Notes under the pieces: generated by a model
The model's input: the letters and a program-made list of their open reading frames with translations, nothing else
Database searches by the model: none
What the model was told of the DNA's origin: nothing
Program-made: the position numbers and the translations under genes
Shown: piece after piece, positions 24,633 to 32,751 of the stretch
Layout: each line of letters starts with the position of its first letter
Position numbering within the stretch: the stretch's first letter is position 1
Assembly (NCBI GenBank): GCA_947503525.1
Contig: CANNEA010000007.1
Span: 124,001-188,000 of the forward strand
Source of the DNA: an uncultured Carboxylicivirga sp.
Lineage (GTDB): Bacteria > Bacteroidota > Bacteroidia > Bacteroidales > Marinilabiliaceae
Direction of reading: 5' to 3'
DNA: 64,000 nucleotides

Positions 24633-25019
24633 ATGATTTATTTACTAGCAGCCATAGTTGTGGCCTTGATTTTAGCGTTTGTTTTTTCGCAGCGATCAGG
24701 TAAGGGAGAGAAGGAGAATGTGGAGCTGCCTGATGATTGTTGCGGTGCCCATGAGGTATGTGAAACGGATACTTTATTAAGTGCCAGTGATAAGGCTGAA
24801 TACTTCGAAGATGAGGAATTGGATAGCTATAAGGAGAAAGATGCATCTGATTATTCAGAAGAAGAAATAGAAGAATTCAGAGAAGTGCTTTTTACCTTAA
24901 AAGAGAAGGAAGTAGCTGCCTGGTTGCGCAGCCTTCAGCTTCGACAAATAAACCCTCCCAATATTATCCGCGAAGAAGCATTGATGATTGTAGCGGATCT
25001 GCGAGGAGTACTTGATTAA
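24633..25019 (+). CDS. Conserved Bacteroidota membrane-anchored protein
   Basis: A 128-residue protein with one N-terminal membrane helix (MIYLLAAIVVALILAFVFSQ), then a hydrophilic acidic region. The block ELPDDCCGAHEVCETDTLL (about 31-49) with three cysteines is a conserved hallmark in this phylum; such proteins are sometimes named phospholipase without evidence. The second half is helical (EEEIEEFREVLFTLKEKEVA, WLRSLQLRQINPPNIIREEA). The cysteines could bind a metal. Function unknown; it appears monocistronic. Confidence 0.78.
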   Translation: MIYLLAAIVVALILAFVFSQRSGKGEKENVELPDDCCGAHEVCETDTLLSASDKAEYFEDEELDSYKEKDASDYSEEEIEEFREVLFTLKEKEVAAWLRSLQLRQINPPNIIREEALMIVADLRGVLD

Positions 25020-25024
25020 TAAAA

Positions 25025-25090
25025 GTGCCAATTTACTAATTCGCCAATGTGCTAATGTGCTAATGTGCCGATTTGTTAATTGGCTGATGC
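25025..25090. repeat. AATGTGCT short-unit repeat, left of the four-helix gene
   Basis: Contains GCCAATGTGCTAATGTGC and TAATGTGCCGATTTGTTAAT, about three tandem AATGTGCT-like units. The inverse copy lies at 25566-25612 on the other side of the S23-type gene. Confidence 0.75.
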
Positions 25091-25133
25091 GGGAATAGAA
25101 AATAATGCGAAAGGCTTAAATCTAATAAATAAA

Positions 25134-25496
25134 CTAGCTCTTTTTACCTCTTGATTTAGCTGTGCTTATTATTTTCGAGAGAATTAATATGATGCTTTCA
25201 AGTTTTACTGATAATTCATGCTTGGTAGGATAGTTTTTCGATCTTTCACAGAGTGCCAACCAATATGCCGTTTCTTCTGCCTCTTTAGCTGATATTTTAC
25301 ATTTATGAATAAAGTCGGCCCTGCTTTCTGCGCTTTGAGCCTCACGAACATTAGCACCTATCGATGTTCCTGATTTTAAGAGTTGTCGTGCAATGACGTA
25401 CTTTCGTTGTTCTTCAAGTAGCTCACAGTATTCAATTATATCTAATGCAAATTCGAAACTTAAATCTAGAATTACGTTGGCTTGTTCTTTTTTCAT
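25134..25496 (-). CDS. Four helix bundle protein (S23/23S rRNA IVP family)
   Basis: A 120-residue all-helical protein. Family blocks are LSFEFALDIIEYCELLEEQR, IARQLLKSGTSIGANVREAQ, SAESRADFIHKCKISAKEAE and ETAYWLALCERSKNY. Members were first seen inside 23S rRNA intervening sequences, but many Bacteroidota copies stand alone like this one; the structure is a pentameric helix bundle and the role is unclear. It is bracketed by inverted copies of a short-unit repeat (25025-25090 and 25566-25612), suggesting the gene and flanks move or duplicate as a unit. Confidence 0.9.
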   Translation of the reverse strand: MKKEQANVILDLSFEFALDIIEYCELLEEQRKYVIARQLLKSGTSIGANVREAQSAESRADFIHKCKISAKEAEETAYWLALCERSKNYPTKHELSVKLESIILILSKIISTAKSRGKKS

Positions 25497-25565
25497 CTTT
25501 AATGCGATTTAATCCTTAATTTCTTTTACCTAGACTGTGTAAGCAATATTTTCTTTTGTATCCAA

Positions 25566-25612
25566 GTTAACAAATCATTAGCACATTAGCATATTGAAAA
25601 ATTGGCACATTA
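25566..25612. repeat. AATGTGCT short-unit repeat, right of the four-helix gene (inverted)
   Basis: Reads TTAACAAATCATTAGCACAT, then TAGCATATTG and TTGGCACATTA. Its reverse complement repeats the words of 25025-25090 (GTGCTAATG, GATTTGTTAA) in the same order. Confidence 0.75.
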
Positions 25613-25641
25613 TTTTTTTGTCATTTTGCTTTCAGATGAAA

Positions 25642-25676
25642 AACTGTATCTTGAAATCCAATTTTAAAATACAGTT
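25642..25676 (+). promoter_or_regulatory. Inverted repeat abutting the aminopeptidase start codon
   Basis: AACTGTAT (25642-25649) and ATACAGTT (25669-25676) are exact reverse complements 19 bp apart, ending 3 nt before the ATG at 25680. This could be an operator or an RNA hairpin at the ribosome site. No T-run follows. Confidence 0.45.
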
Positions 25677-25679
25677 CAC

Positions 25680-27071
25680 ATGTTTTCAAAAGAAGTTTAT
25701 ATAAAGCGCAGAATAAAGCTGCAATCAAAAGTGGAGTCAGGTCTGATATTAATGTTAGGCAACAACGATTCTCCAATGAACTATGCGGATAATGTTTATC
25801 ATTTCCGTCAGGATAGTACTTTCTTATATTTCTTTGGTATTGATTTGCAGAACCATGCCGGGATCATAGACATTGATAACGACAAAGAGTATTTATTTGG
25901 TGATGATTTATCTGTAGGTCATATCATATGGATGGGGCCTCAGCCGAGCATGGTTGATAAGGCCGCTAAAATTGGGGTGGCTAATGTTAAGCCTATGGCT
26001 GATTTATCAAAGATGATTGCAGATGCCATCAAACAAGGCCGCAAAATCCATTTCAATCCTCCATATCGCGGTGAGAACATTATGCTATTAAGCGACATGT
26101 TGGATATCCATCACAACAAGGTAAAAGAAGCTGCTTCATTGGAGTTAACTAAGGCTTGTATTAATATTCGTTCGATAAAAGAGCCTTGTGAGATTATAGA
26201 GCTGGAAAACCATATGGCTACTGCCTATAAAATGCACACCACTGCAATGAAAATGGCTCATGGAGGTGTTACTGAGCAAGAAGTTACTGGAGCTTTAGAA
26301 GGGGTATCCATGTCAGGCGGTGGAATGGTGTCCTTCCCAATTATTTGCAGTAAACGTGGTGAAACATTGCATAATCATGACCACAGCAATACGCTTCAAA
26401 ATGGTGATCTTCTCTTAGTGGATGCCGGAAGTGAATCTCCATTGCATTATGCAACCGACCATACACGTACCATTCCTGTAGGAGGAACTTTTTCGCAACG
26501 ACAAAAAGAAATCTATCAGATTGTAGTTGATGCCAATAATATTAGTCGCGAAGCCACTAAGCCGGGAATGCAATATAAAGAGGCGCATTTGGTAGCGGCT
26601 AAGGTAATTGCATCAGGATTGAAAGATCTGGGCTTAATGAAAGGTGATGTCGATGAGGCTGTAGCCCAAGGTGCACATGCTATGTTCTTCCCTCATGGCT
26701 TGGGGCATATGATTGGTTTAGATGTGCATGATATGGAAGACTATAACGATACTCTGGTAGGTTATATGGATGAGTTGCCACGTAGTACTCAGTTTGGATT
26801 ATCAGCTTTGCGTTTAGGACGTACCTTAGAGCCGAACTGGGTGGTTACTAATGAGCCGGGTATTTATTTTATACCTGCCCTAATCGATGAGTGGAAGGCT
26901 GAAGGCAAATTCACCGACTTTATTAATTACGATAAAGTAGAAGGATATAAAGACTTTGGTGGTATCCGTCTGGAAGACGATATCTTAATCACAGAAGATA
27001 GCTGTCGTATTCTTGGAGAACGTATTCCTATTGAAGTGGCTGATGTGGAAGCAACAGTTAAAGGAAAATAG
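25680..27071 (+). CDS. Aminopeptidase P family protein (M24B, Xaa-Pro)
   Basis: A 463-residue dinuclear-metal peptidase that removes residues N-terminal to proline. An N-terminal creatinase-like domain (1-170) carries YADNVYHFRQDSTFLYFFGI. The catalytic domain has the metal ligands in LLVDAGSESPLHYATDHTRT (both Asp), FPHGLGHMIGLDVHD (His), VVTNEPGIYF (Glu) and GGIRLEDDILI (Glu). No signal peptide, so cytoplasmic. Start ATG at 25680 matches the family opening MFSKEVYIKRR. The following C1 peptidase gene is 85 nt downstream, making a peptide-degradation pair possible. Confidence 0.94.
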   Translation: MFSKEVYIKRRIKLQSKVESGLILMLGNNDSPMNYADNVYHFRQDSTFLYFFGIDLQNHAGIIDIDNDKEYLFGDDLSVGHIIWMGPQPSMVDKAAKIGVANVKPMADLSKMIADAIKQGRKIHFNPPYRGENIMLLSDMLDIHHNKVKEAASLELTKACINIRSIKEPCEIIELENHMATAYKMHTTAMKMAHGGVTEQEVTGALEGVSMSGGGMVSFPIICSKRGETLHNHDHSNTLQNGDLLLVDAGSESPLHYATDHTRTIPVGGTFSQRQKEIYQIVVDANNISREATKPGMQYKEAHLVAAKVIASGLKDLGLMKGDVDEAVAQGAHAMFFPHGLGHMIGLDVHDMEDYNDTLVGYMDELPRSTQFGLSALRLGRTLEPNWVVTNEPGIYFIPALIDEWKAEGKFTDFINYDKVEGYKDFGGIRLEDDILITEDSCRILGERIPIEVADVEATVKGK

Positions 27072-27156
27072 CTCGATTTTTTCAGATATTATATTAAAAG
27101 CTAATAGTTATCAATTGAGGACTATTAGCTTATTTTTTAAATCATTTAAACTCATT

Positions 27157-28254
27157 ATGAGAATAACAACATTTATACTTTGTGCTGTATTATCATTGGG
27201 ATTAACAGCTCAGGAAGAAAGTAAATTTAAGTTTACACCGGTTACAGAAATAGCCACAACTCCAGTAAAGAGTCAGGATAAAACCGGTACTTGCTGGTCG
27301 TATAGCACCACTTCATTTATTGAAACAGAAGTTCTACGACTGGGAGGACCAGAGTTGGATTTATCTGAAATGTATTTTGTGCGCTATGCTTATCAGGCCA
27401 AAGCCCGAAAATATGTGATGGCGCATGGTAAGGGTAATTTTAGTCAAGGCGGTCAGGCACATGATGTGATGAATGTGTTAAGAGACTATGGTATGGCCAC
27501 TGAGGAAGTTTTCCCGGGAAAGTGCTGCGCCGATGAGCCACATAATCATTCTGAACTGGCCTCCTCTCAAAAGGTATTGTTGGATAATTTTATGAGTCAG
27601 CGCAAGGCTTCACCAAAACCAATTTGGTTTACGCTTCAAGAGGCTGTTTTGAATACCTATTTGGGCGAGATACCGGAGAAGGTTGAAGGTAAAACACCAC
27701 AAGAGTTTGCTGCATCAATGAAAATAAATGCCGATGATTATATTGAATTAACATCCTATTCGAATTATCCATGGTACAAGGCCATAGATTTGGAAGTGCC
27801 GGATAACTGGTCGCATGATTTGTATTACAATGTGCCGTTGAATGAGTTAATGGAAGTAATGAATGAAGCTTTGGCTAATGGATTTTCATTCGTGTGGGAT
27901 GGTGATGTGAGTGAAGAATTCTTTTCACATAAAAATGGTGTTGCTTTGGTTCCTGTTGACGAAGAAAAGGGATTTGAGTCTCAAGAGGAGAAAGATATAG
28001 ATCAGGCTATTCGTCAGGAAGCATTTATGTCGTGGCAATCCACCGATGATCATTTAATGCACATTACCGGTATGGTGAAGGATCAGAATGATACGCCATA
28101 TTATATCACTAAAAATAGCTGGGGAACCAAGCGCAGCCCATTTAATGGTTATTTGAATATGTCAGAAAGTTATATGCGCCTTCATACGGTAGCCATTATG
28201 GTGCATAAGGATGCTCTTACTAAGGATATGAAAAAGAAGCTGAATATTAAGTAA
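27157..28254 (+). CDS. Secreted C1-family aminopeptidase (bleomycin hydrolase-like)
   Basis: A 365-residue papain-fold peptidase of the PepC/bleomycin hydrolase branch. The ATG at 27157 gives a signal peptide (MRITTFILCAVLSLGLTAQ); a longer upstream frame overlaps the previous gene and is rejected. The nucleophile is the Cys in VKSQDKTGTCWSYSTTSFIE, the catalytic His is in HLMHITGMVKD and the Asn in YYITKNSWGTKR, so the triad is intact. Exported copies are common in Bacteroidota. Followed by a strong terminator. Confidence 0.93.
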   Translation: MRITTFILCAVLSLGLTAQEESKFKFTPVTEIATTPVKSQDKTGTCWSYSTTSFIETEVLRLGGPELDLSEMYFVRYAYQAKARKYVMAHGKGNFSQGGQAHDVMNVLRDYGMATEEVFPGKCCADEPHNHSELASSQKVLLDNFMSQRKASPKPIWFTLQEAVLNTYLGEIPEKVEGKTPQEFAASMKINADDYIELTSYSNYPWYKAIDLEVPDNWSHDLYYNVPLNELMEVMNEALANGFSFVWDGDVSEEFFSHKNGVALVPVDEEKGFESQEEKDIDQAIRQEAFMSWQSTDDHLMHITGMVKDQNDTPYYITKNSWGTKRSPFNGYLNMSESYMRLHTVAIMVHKDALTKDMKKKLNIK

Positions 28255-28328
28255 GGGATAAATTCCTGTTTATGACTTGTCATAAATAAGCATTGCAGAT
28301 TATTGAACTAAAATAATAACATTCTTCA

Positions 28329-28365
28329 TTAGTCCCCAAGGATAACCTTGGGGACTAACTTTTTA
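28329..28365 (+). terminator. rho-independent terminator after the C1 peptidase
   Basis: Perfect 13-bp stem, TTAGTCCCCAAGG (28329-28341) with CCTTGGGGACTAA (28346-28358), loop ATAA, then CTTTTTA. Confidence 0.92.
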
Positions 28366-28501
28366 CTGTACCTTTTGATTTTGGCCTATATGACGGTCTT
28401 TGATTTTGCACATCCAAATTTCCATATTTCCTAGGCCAATTAGCTACTGTGCTATGAGCTTGAATTCCATTCTTTCTTGCAGCGGCTTTAATTCTAATTC
28501 T
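28355..28501 (-). pseudogene. Relic of a transposase helix-turn-helix region
   Basis: On the minus strand a 48-codon open stretch reads RIRIKAAARKNGI, then QAHSTVANWPRKYGNLDVQN and a basic tail. This is the pattern of the N-terminal HTH of IS3-like OrfA transposases (S-TV-NW-RKYG). It is preceded by an in-frame stop, has no start codon and no catalytic part. Its terminal TAG falls inside the terminator hairpin of the neighbouring gene, suggesting insertion and decay at that site. The family call is by motif only. Confidence 0.45.
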
Positions 28502-28830
28502 TCACTTTTATTTAGTATGCTACATGAAATTCAAAAGACATGCAATAGTCTTTTTGAGTACACTTAACGTACCATCTTTGTTTTTATACCATAACACTAC
28601 TTGTGTATAACGCTATTTCAGGACTAGGTATATCACAGATTTAGCTAAAACCGAAATTATGAAAGGGCTTATCGCCCTATTTTTATGCCCCGTTGTGAGG
28701 GCTTGATTCTTTTGGATAAGTATTTGAATCTTTTGAGATAATGATTGATCAGGAGTTGATCTAAATTTGAAAACAAGGACAGAGCTCCTTTAAAGCGATC
28801 ACATTATTATTAATCATTAATACTTGAAAG
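28502..28830. other. Gap with one terminator-like hairpin
   Basis: No gene seen. AGGGC (28664-28668) pairs with GCCCT (28674-28678), followed by ATTTTTATG. It could be part of the decayed insertion element noted just left. A TTTTGAGATAATG stretch and a GAGCTCC word lie before the next gene; no clear promoter. Confidence 0.45.
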
Positions 28831-29256
28831 ATGAAGAGAATGATAAACTTTGCAACGGCAGCTTTATTAAAACTATCTCCAAACAGTGCTGCAGGAAGAA
28901 AAACACAAGAGGCATCTCCTAATCCCGCTCTCTTGTTAACCGGGAAATGGACAAAACGCTATCAGGAAGAAATAGATGGAGAACTGATTACTTTTATTGA
29001 AGAAATTGTATTTAAAAACGCAAGAACAGGACGATTAAGCATAAGCTATCCAACTCGTCCGGATTTAAAACCAACGCCGTTTCACTTTACCTATGTCTCC
29101 AAAAGTGATCAACTGACCCTGACATTTACCTCAAAGGATGAAACAGAGCCCTTGCTCGGAAAAATAAACTATACGATCAATGGAAAGTGGTTAACCATTA
29201 GCTATGGAAATAAAACCAGTCAGACCTATCTTAAAAAGAGTCAATTCCTCGATTAA
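28831..29256 (+). CDS. Hypothetical lipocalin-like protein
   Basis: A 141-residue protein I do not recognise by name. After a weakly hydrophobic N-terminus (MKRMINFATAALLKLSPN), the rest alternates beta strands: LLTGKWTKRYQEEIDGELIT, SISYPTRPDL, LTLTFTSKDE and KWLTISYGNKTS. The opening LTGKW followed by strands is like lipocalin-like domains of Bacteroidota. No convincing signal peptide, so location is uncertain. It ends 13 nt before the pyrH -33 element and is probably a separate transcription unit. Confidence 0.6.
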   Translation: MKRMINFATAALLKLSPNSAAGRKTQEASPNPALLLTGKWTKRYQEEIDGELITFIEEIVFKNARTGRLSISYPTRPDLKPTPFHFTYVSKSDQLTLTFTSKDETEPLLGKINYTINGKWLTISYGNKTSQTYLKKSQFLD

Positions 29257-29268
29257 ACTTAACTAAGT

Positions 29269-29299
29269 TTTGCGCTGCTCACTTAACATTGTATTTTTG
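29269..29299 (+). promoter_or_regulatory. pyrH promoter, textbook Bacteroidota type
   Basis: TTTG (29269-29272), a 19-bp spacer and TATTTTTG (29292-29299) match the -33/-7 consensus TTTG-N19-TAnnTTTG. Transcription would begin near 29305, leaving a leader of about 17 nt before the ATG at 29322. Confidence 0.85.
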
Positions 29300-29321
29300 C
29301 TTAAACAACAATCTTACAACA

Positions 29322-30029
29322 ATGAAATTTAAACGAGTATTACTTAAGCTTAGCGGAGAGTCTTTAATGGGCGAACAAGGTTATGGAATTGATCCGGAAC
29401 GCCTAAATGACTATGCCCTACAAATTAAAGAAGCTGTAGAACTGGGTGTGCAGGTGGGAATAGTTATTGGTGGAGGAAATATCTTCCGTGGCTTGAGTGG
29501 TGCATCAAAGGGTTTTGACCGTTATAAAGGTGACCAAATGGGCATGTTAGCCACAGTAATTAATGGATTGGCACTACAGTCTGCTTTACTGGCAATAGAT
29601 GTTAAAACGCGTGTATTAACGGCTATTCGTATGGAACCGGTTGGTGAATATTACGACAAACCCAAAGCCGTAGCCGCTCTTGAACAGGGTGAAGTGGTAA
29701 TCTTATCAGGTGGAACCGGCAATCCATATTTTACAACCGACACCGGCTCATCGCTACGCGGCATTGAGATTGAAGCTGATGTTATGCTTAAAGGCACACG
29801 GGTTGATGGAATTTACACTGCTGATCCGGAAAAGGATCCATCTGCAACTAAATTTGATGAAATCACATTTGATGAGATATATAATCGTGGTTTGAAAATA
29901 ATGGACCTGACAGCCACTACCATGTGTAAGGAGAATGATCTTAACATTGTAGTATTTGATATGGACACCAAGGGCAATCTGATAAGGGTACTTAAGGGTG
30001 AAAATATTGGCACTTTAGTTAAGAACTAA
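29322..30029 (+). CDS. pyrH: UMP kinase
   Basis: Phosphorylates UMP to UDP in pyrimidine nucleotide synthesis; hexameric in bacteria and allosterically controlled. The 235-residue protein starts at the ATG at 29322 (MKFKRVLLKLSGESLMGEQG); an upstream frame extension through the promoter is rejected. Other blocks are VGIVIGGGNIFRGLSGASKG, GDQMGMLATVINGLALQSAL, VVILSGGTGNPYFTTDTGSS and VDGIYTADPEKDPSATKFDE. In many bacteria pyrH follows tsf; here they are 18 kb apart. Confidence 0.98.
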   Translation: MKFKRVLLKLSGESLMGEQGYGIDPERLNDYALQIKEAVELGVQVGIVIGGGNIFRGLSGASKGFDRYKGDQMGMLATVINGLALQSALLAIDVKTRVLTAIRMEPVGEYYDKPKAVAALEQGEVVILSGGTGNPYFTTDTGSSLRGIEIEADVMLKGTRVDGIYTADPEKDPSATKFDEITFDEIYNRGLKIMDLTATTMCKENDLNIVVFDMDTKGNLIRVLKGENIGTLVKN

Positions 30030-30043
30030 GCGACTCAGACAAG

Positions 30044-30262
30044 ATGAAAAACAAGGTGCTAAATCGTAAACAACTAACATGGCTAGGCATAGCCTGGTTT
30101 ATAGGAATAAGTCTCTTAATTCTGGCCATGACGGATGTATTTAGAGAGCCCTTTTTTGAGGGAGCAAATACTCTGCCCATCATCCTGATTGTACTATCTG
30201 CTGCCACGCTTATTAGTAAAATAATAAACTACAAGAATTCAAAGTCTGATCAAGACCTTTAA
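30044..30262 (+). CDS. Small two-helix membrane protein
   Basis: A 72-residue protein with two membrane segments (LTWLGIAWFIGISLLILAMT and LPIILIVLSAATLISKIINY) separated by a short DVFREPFFEGAN loop. Basic N-terminus, charged C-terminus. It starts 14 nt after pyrH and ends before a strong terminator, so it belongs to the pyrH transcript. Function unknown; no homologue recognised. Confidence 0.7.
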   Translation: MKNKVLNRKQLTWLGIAWFIGISLLILAMTDVFREPFFEGANTLPIILIVLSAATLISKIINYKNSKSDQDL

Positions 30263-30280
30263 ACTAATTAGCAATATAGA

Positions 30281-30316
30281 AAAGCACAGAAGGATCGTTC
30301 TTTCTGTGCTTTTTAT
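30281..30316. terminator. Bidirectional terminator between convergent genes
   Basis: AAAGCACAGAA (30281-30291) pairs with TTCTGTGCTTT (30302-30312), flanked by TTTTATTT on the right and A-rich sequence on the left. It ends the pyrH transcript and borders the stop of the minus-strand gene. Confidence 0.88.
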
Positions 30317-30825
30317 TTATCCGAGAAGTGCTTTAATATGTATTTGCGTATAGCTCCTGGTAAAGCATTAAACAGAAGCATCTGATTCGGATTATTCTCA
30401 TTTCTAAGAATAAAGTAATTGAATCGTTCGCCCATTATGGGGGCTTTGACAAAGTAAAAATTTGCATGCCTCTTTGAACCATTAACAGAGCTAACAGACA
30501 AGCTTAGTTGCAAAAACCTACTTGACTCCTTAACTAAGGCACTTCTTCTATTCTTATTTAAATCGCTATACTTTAATCCTCCTATAAAACCTGCTTGCTC
30601 AAGACCGCTGGCATTTTCAATAATCCGAACAGTTCGCAAACTTCTAATTAAAGCAAATAGTTGCATCAATAACATCATTAAAACAAAGCTTCTTAATGCA
30701 TTATCCATACCCCCATTTGAATAGGCCAAAAACGATGCGATCAGATACAATAAGGAAAACAAAAAGAATCCGTTACTGATAAAAAGAAGTATGCGGTAAC
30801 GAATAGGAAGAAGAATTTTTCTCAT
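30313..30825 (-). CDS. Hypothetical membrane protein
   Basis: A 170-residue protein without a recognised family. Two hydrophobic segments lie near the N-terminus (RILLFISNGFFLFSLLYLIA and LRSFVLMMLLMQLFALIRSL), then a hydrophilic part with LEQAGFIGGLKYSDLNKNRR and RHANFYFVKAPIMGERFNYF. Its start overlaps the stop of the RDD gene by 4 nt (ATGA), showing translational coupling, so it likely assists or modifies the RDD protein. Confidence 0.72.
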   Translation of the reverse strand: MRKILLPIRYRILLFISNGFFLFSLLYLIASFLAYSNGGMDNALRSFVLMMLLMQLFALIRSLRTVRIIENASGLEQAGFIGGLKYSDLNKNRRSALVKESSRFLQLSLSVSSVNGSKRHANFYFVKAPIMGERFNYFILRNENNPNQMLLFNALPGAIRKYILKHFSDK

Positions 30826-31409
30826 TTAACTACCTTAACAACTTTGGTATTAGACCATTTGTCATGCCATCCATGGTCACCAAAAAAAGAAAAATTATCG
30901 AAAGGAACCAAACGACTTACGGAACGAATCATCACCGTATTCAACGTCGGTCTTTTCCCATCTTCATCAACAACCTTTGTTCCTGTTATTAACTTACCTA
31001 AAGAGGTACCTGTTGTTCCTTCAATAATAGTGAAGTAGGTAAATATAACTATTGCACCGATCAAATAATTAAACGCTTTACTGTCGAAAAGATATATTAA
31101 ATCAGGATTGAAAGCGCCAATTAATATTCCCAGAAAAAGTCCGACAATCATATTGAGAACTATAATTACAACCAAATCTAAAAGATAATTTAGAAATCGT
31201 GTACCCTTGCCCACTTCTTCATTCATCATCTGAGCCCTAATGTTATCCATCTCCATTTGATGCTTCAACTCAGGATCCTCTTTATACGTTGTACACGTTT
31301 CAATAAAACTCGCTTGCTCATTGGTAATACTGCAAATAACTCCCTTACCAGCGTCAAATCGATGATGACTACACGCCTTACAATATCTTAATCGATCCTG
31401 TCTTTCCAT
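30822..31409 (-). CDS. RDD family membrane protein with N-terminal Cys-rich segment
   Basis: A 195-residue protein. Residues 1-45 contain four Cys/His groups (YCKACSHHRFDAGKGVICSI and ETCTTY), resembling a small zinc ribbon. The RDD domain covers about 70-195: RFLNYLLDLVVIIVLNMIVG, TYFTIIEGTTGTSLGKLITG and TKVVDEDGKRPTLNTVMIRS, followed by RLVPFD. Three membrane segments are expected. The RDD family includes poorly defined transport or quality-control proteins. It forms an overlapping pair with the downstream gene. Confidence 0.85.
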   Translation of the reverse strand: MERQDRLRYCKACSHHRFDAGKGVICSITNEQASFIETCTTYKEDPELKHQMEMDNIRAQMMNEEVGKGTRFLNYLLDLVVIIVLNMIVGLFLGILIGAFNPDLIYLFDSKAFNYLIGAIVIFTYFTIIEGTTGTSLGKLITGTKVVDEDGKRPTLNTVMIRSVSRLVPFDNFSFFGDHGWHDKWSNTKVVKVVK

Positions 31410-31529
31410 AATAAATGATTTTTATTTTTTGAAAATAAGAAAAACGTGCTGTAATAGAACATCTGTGGCTCAATTTGAAATGACTTTAAATAGAAACATA
31501 ATTTTTAGCATAGCATTAACAACTCAGCT

Positions 31530-31561
31530 CTTGTCTGAAAGCATTACGTCCTTTACTTTTG
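31530..31561 (+). promoter_or_regulatory. Promoter of the FMN-binding/nitroreductase operon
   Basis: CTTG (31530-31533) followed after 20 bp by TACTTTTG (31554-31561) fits the Bacteroidota promoter pattern. Start of transcription would be near 31567, about 18 nt before the ATG. Confidence 0.65.
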
Positions 31562-31584
31562 ACATCGCAAACTGAATATGACAT

Positions 31585-32751
31585 ATGAATAAACTAAACA
31601 GGAGCAATTCAATATTAAGTTACCTGACCATTGGCTTATTATTACTGGCTGTTGCCATTAGAAGTGGTGCATCCTTCGATTGGTTGTTATCTGCTGACAA
31701 ACCGGTATACACCATTAAAGATATTCAGAAAGCTTTTCCTCAAGCCGTATCTTTTAAAATTCAATCGGATAAAAGCACATTAGTTTTAGATGATAAAGAA
31801 AAGACCATTGGCAAGGCCTTAATATCTGATGAACTGGATGCACACCATCAGGGCTATGCCGGTGATGTTCCGCTTTTGATCGCCATCGATGCCAATAATA
31901 AAGTAAAATCTGTTTTGCTTTTGGAGAATAATGAAACAGGCGAATTTCTGGATCATATTGAAGATACTAAGTTGATTGATTCCTGGAACACATTAAAGCT
32001 GGATACGATGCTCCTTCAGCTGGATGTAGATGCCGTAAGTGGTGCCACAAAAAGTAGTACTGCCATTATTCGAACATTCGAAAAAACGCTTGCCAATTAC
32101 CTGGAAGCCGAACAAAAAGGTTCCATCATCTCCCCCATGCGGATTGCACAGTTAGTATTAATAAGCCTTCTATTGTTTTTATCACTAAGCATGGTCTTTG
32201 CAAAGCGCTTCAAAAAGCTGTACTGGTACTATTTGATTCTTGTCTTTTTGGTAATGGGCCTATGGCTTAAAAAAATGTTATCCCTTGAATTGATCAATAA
32301 TTGGTTGAGCAATGGACTTCCCTGGCAAAGTAATTGGGAGCTTATCAGCATTTTATTGCTATCGATAGCAATGTCCATTCTGGGACATAAAAAATACTAT
32401 TGCAATTACCTGTGTCCAATGGGAGCCATTCAAATGCTGGTATCCAAGGTGTCTCCTTTTAAAAAGAGAAATATCAGGCTTAAAATATCGAGCATATCAT
32501 TGAGAAATATTTACCTGACTTTTATATGGACAAGCCTAATTCTTGGTTTTACCTTACCCTTATCCAACATGGAACCATTTATGGCTTTTTCGTTTAAAGT
32601 AGCTTCTCTTATTATGCTTCTGGCCGGCGTAGCCATTATTATCCTATCACTATTTTTTAATCGTCCCTGGTGTCAATTCTGCCCAACCGGTTGCTTATTA
32701 GATAGTGTTACAACATTTAAACCAGTTAATAAATCATCTCATGCGAAATAA
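31585..32751 (+). CDS. FMN-binding/NapH-like membrane electron-transfer protein
   Basis: A 388-residue redox protein. After one membrane segment (about 11-26) an extracytoplasmic FMN_bind domain runs to about 170; it ends with SGATKSST (152-159), the motif to which ApbE attaches FMN through a Thr/Ser. Five further membrane segments follow, interrupted by the iron-sulfur motifs C273-NYL-C277-P and C363-QF-C366-PTG-C370, as in NosR/NapH-type proteins. Likely role: moving electrons from the quinone pool or cytoplasm to an acceptor outside the membrane. The next gene, overlapping by 11 nt, encodes a membrane-anchored flavoenzyme and is the obvious acceptor. Fewer Cys than a full double [4Fe-4S] protein. 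Confidence 0.87.
   Translation: MNKLNRSNSILSYLTIGLLLLAVAIRSGASFDWLLSADKPVYTIKDIQKAFPQAVSFKIQSDKSTLVLDDKEKTIGKALISDELDAHHQGYAGDVPLLIAIDANNKVKSVLLLENNETGEFLDHIEDTKLIDSWNTLKLDTMLLQLDVDAVSGATKSSTAIIRTFEKTLANYLEAEQKGSIISPMRIAQLVLISLLLFLSLSMVFAKRFKKLYWYYLILVFLVMGLWLKKMLSLELINNWLSNGLPWQSNWELISILLLSIAMSILGHKKYYCNYLCPMGAIQMLVSKVSPFKKRNIRLKISSISLRNIYLTFIWTSLILGFTLPLSNMEPFMAFSFKVASLIMLLAGVAIIILSLFFNRPWCQFCPTGCLLDSVTTFKPVNKSSHAK

Noticed and set aside
25025-25090. CRISPR array
   Set aside because: The tandem units are 8 bp without unique spacers and no cas genes are present; no CRISPR array was seen anywhere in the window.
27013-27156. N-terminal extension of the C1 peptidase reading frame
   Set aside because: It overlaps the end of the aminopeptidase P gene; the ATG at 27157 gives a signal peptide and the normal family start.
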